This document shows positions 5,702 to 6,228 of a stretch of 6,228 nucleotides of DNA, piece by piece. Below the pieces are notes generated by a model, which saw only the letters and a list, made by a program, of their open reading frames with translations, made no database searches and was not told the DNA's origin. The translations under genes were made by a program, and so were the position numbers. Position 1 is the first letter of the stretch; each line of letters opens with the position of its first letter. The stretch is from Syntrophobacterales bacterium (GTDB taxonomy: Bacteria > Desulfobacterota > Desulfobaccia > Desulfobaccales > 0-14-0-80-60-11), in contig JAGVPN010000494.1 in NCBI GenBank assembly GCA_020052215.1, forward strand, positions 1 to 6,228, in the 5' to 3' direction.

Positions 5702-5731
5702 TTGACAGGGACCGGCCCCGGGGCCTATAAA
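5702..5731 (+). promoter_or_regulatory. Strong candidate sigma-70 promoter of trpB2
   Basis: TTGACA (5702-5707) is a perfect -35 box and TATAAA (5726-5731, continuing T) a near-perfect -10, separated by 18 bases. Transcription would start near 5738, leaving about 30 bases of leader, too short for a trp attenuator. The gap after gmk (5666-5701) has no visible terminator, so some read-through from gmk is possible. Confidence 0.65.
5714..5725. promoter_or_regulatory. Perfect palindrome in the trpB2 promoter spacer, possible operator
   Basis: GGCCCCGGGGCC is a perfect 12-base inverted repeat lying between the -35 and -10 boxes and touching the latter. A protein bound there would block RNA polymerase. 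The sequence is simple and GC-rich, so chance is a real alternative. Confidence 0.35.
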
Positions 5732-5748
5732 TAAAGCAAACGAGACGC

Positions 5749-5755
5749 AAAGGAG
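5749..5755 (+). promoter_or_regulatory. Ribosome binding site of trpB2
   Basis: AAAGGAG lies 11 bases before the ATG at 5767. It supports that start, from which family similarity begins at once. Confidence 0.7.
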
Positions 5756-5766
5756 CCGCGCCCCTT

Positions 5767-6228
5767 ATGGATTCCTACAAAATCCACCTGAGCGAAGCCG
5801 AGATGCCCCAGGAGTGGTACAATATCATTCCTGACCTGCCGTCCCCCATGCCGCCTTATCTCCACCCGGGTACCGGCCAGCCCATCACCCCGGCCGACCT
5901 GGCGGCCATTTTTCCCCCGGCCCTGATCGAGCAGGAAGTCAGCCCGGAGCGCTGGATTCCCATCCCGGACGAAGTGCTGCGCATCTACCGGTTGTGGCGG
6001 CCCAGCCCCCTGCATCGGGCCCGGAACCTGGAGACGGCCCTGAAAACCCCGGCCCGCATCTATTATAAGAACGAATCCGTCAGCCCCGCGGGGAGCCACA
6101 AGCCCAACACCGCGGTGGCCCAGGCCTACTACAACAAGGCGGCGGGCATCAAACGGCTGGCCACCGAAACCGGGGCGGGTCAGTGGGGCTGCGCCCTGGC
6201 CCTGGCCTGCAACTTTTTCTCCATGGAA
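5767..6228 (+). CDS. trpB: TrpB2-type tryptophan synthase beta chain (3' partial)
   Basis: 154 residues are visible before the window ends; complete TrpB2 proteins are about 430-460. TrpB condenses indole with a serine-derived aminoacrylate on PLP to give tryptophan. The TrpB2 subtype is shown by its longer N-terminus: [16 protein letters not shown] (17-32), the G-x-P-ITP-DL segment (38-45), and [18 protein letters not shown] (53-70). The PLP Schiff-base lysine is Lys112 in [16 protein letters not shown] (106-121). [10 protein letters not shown] (132-141) carries the catalytic Glu134, with Trp where classical TrpB has His (QHG). After it comes GCALALAC, where relatives usually have Thr or Ser instead of the first Cys. 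It has its own promoter, and no trpA or other trp gene is visible in the window. TrpB2 enzymes can act with TrpA or alone in indole salvage, which this fragment cannot decide. Confidence 0.95.
   Translation, partial: MDSYKIHLSEAEMPQEWYNIIPDLPSPMPPYLHPGTGQPITPADLAAIFPPALIEQEVSPERWIPIPDEVLRIYRLWRPSPLHRARNLETALKTPARIYYKNESVSPAGSHKPNTAVAQAYYNKAAGIKRLATETGAGQWGCALALACNFFSME

Noticed and set aside
5732..5766. trp leader peptide and attenuator before trpB2
   Set aside because: The leader from the likely start is only about 30 bases, with no Trp codons in a small frame and no terminator stem.
5725..6099. A minus-strand frame over the trpB2 start
   Set aside because: Antisense to a protein with clear TrpB2 motifs and overlapping its promoter.

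Overview
The window reads as chromosomal DNA from a GC-rich, probably Gram-negative bacterium. The gene set DUF4416 - yicC - remA (DUF370) - gmk, a TrpB2-type tryptophan synthase and the general protein style suggest Desulfobacterota (Desulfobacca or Syntrophobacter-like). This is inference from remembered family patterns, not a search. No transposase, phage gene, CRISPR array, tRNA or rRNA was seen. Almost everything is housekeeping metabolism.

Layout, left to right. (1) Bases 1-1490 (+) hold the 3' part of a two-domain glycoside hydrolase family 3 beta-N-acetylhexosaminidase (NagZ-like), visibly less GC-rich than the rest. (2) Bases 1491-1553 separate it from a convergent gene and are almost entirely palindromic: three small hairpins in a row. 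(3) On the minus strand queE (2383-3024) is followed by queC (1554-2246). These are two enzymes of 7-deazaguanine (queuosine precursor) synthesis, QueE making CDG and QueC converting it to preQ0. The 136-base gap and the start of queC carry two opposed arrays of the heptamer GGTTTTT/AAAAACC. One array is translated as the N-terminus of QueC. (4) Bases 3025-3328 form a divergent promoter region with a good candidate promoter in each direction. (5) A tight + strand operon runs DUF4416 (3329-3862), yicC (3859-4749), remA (4772-5053) and gmk (5054-5665), with junctions of a 4-base overlap, 22 bases and 0 bases. (6) A separate, near-consensus promoter with a perfect palindrome in its spacer drives trpB2, which starts at 5767 and runs off the window.

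How the genes work together: QueE and QueC are consecutive pathway steps. YicC (an endoribonuclease), RemA (a small DNA-binding regulator) and Gmk (GMP to GDP) form a cluster also known from Bacillus, here headed by a translationally coupled DUF4416 protein of unknown function. NagZ and TrpB2 are independent of these. I see no convincing new multi-gene system. The most unusual signal is the heptamer array in the first codons of queC with its inverted partner upstream. Because the unit is not a multiple of three, the array could in principle switch the reading frame of queC.
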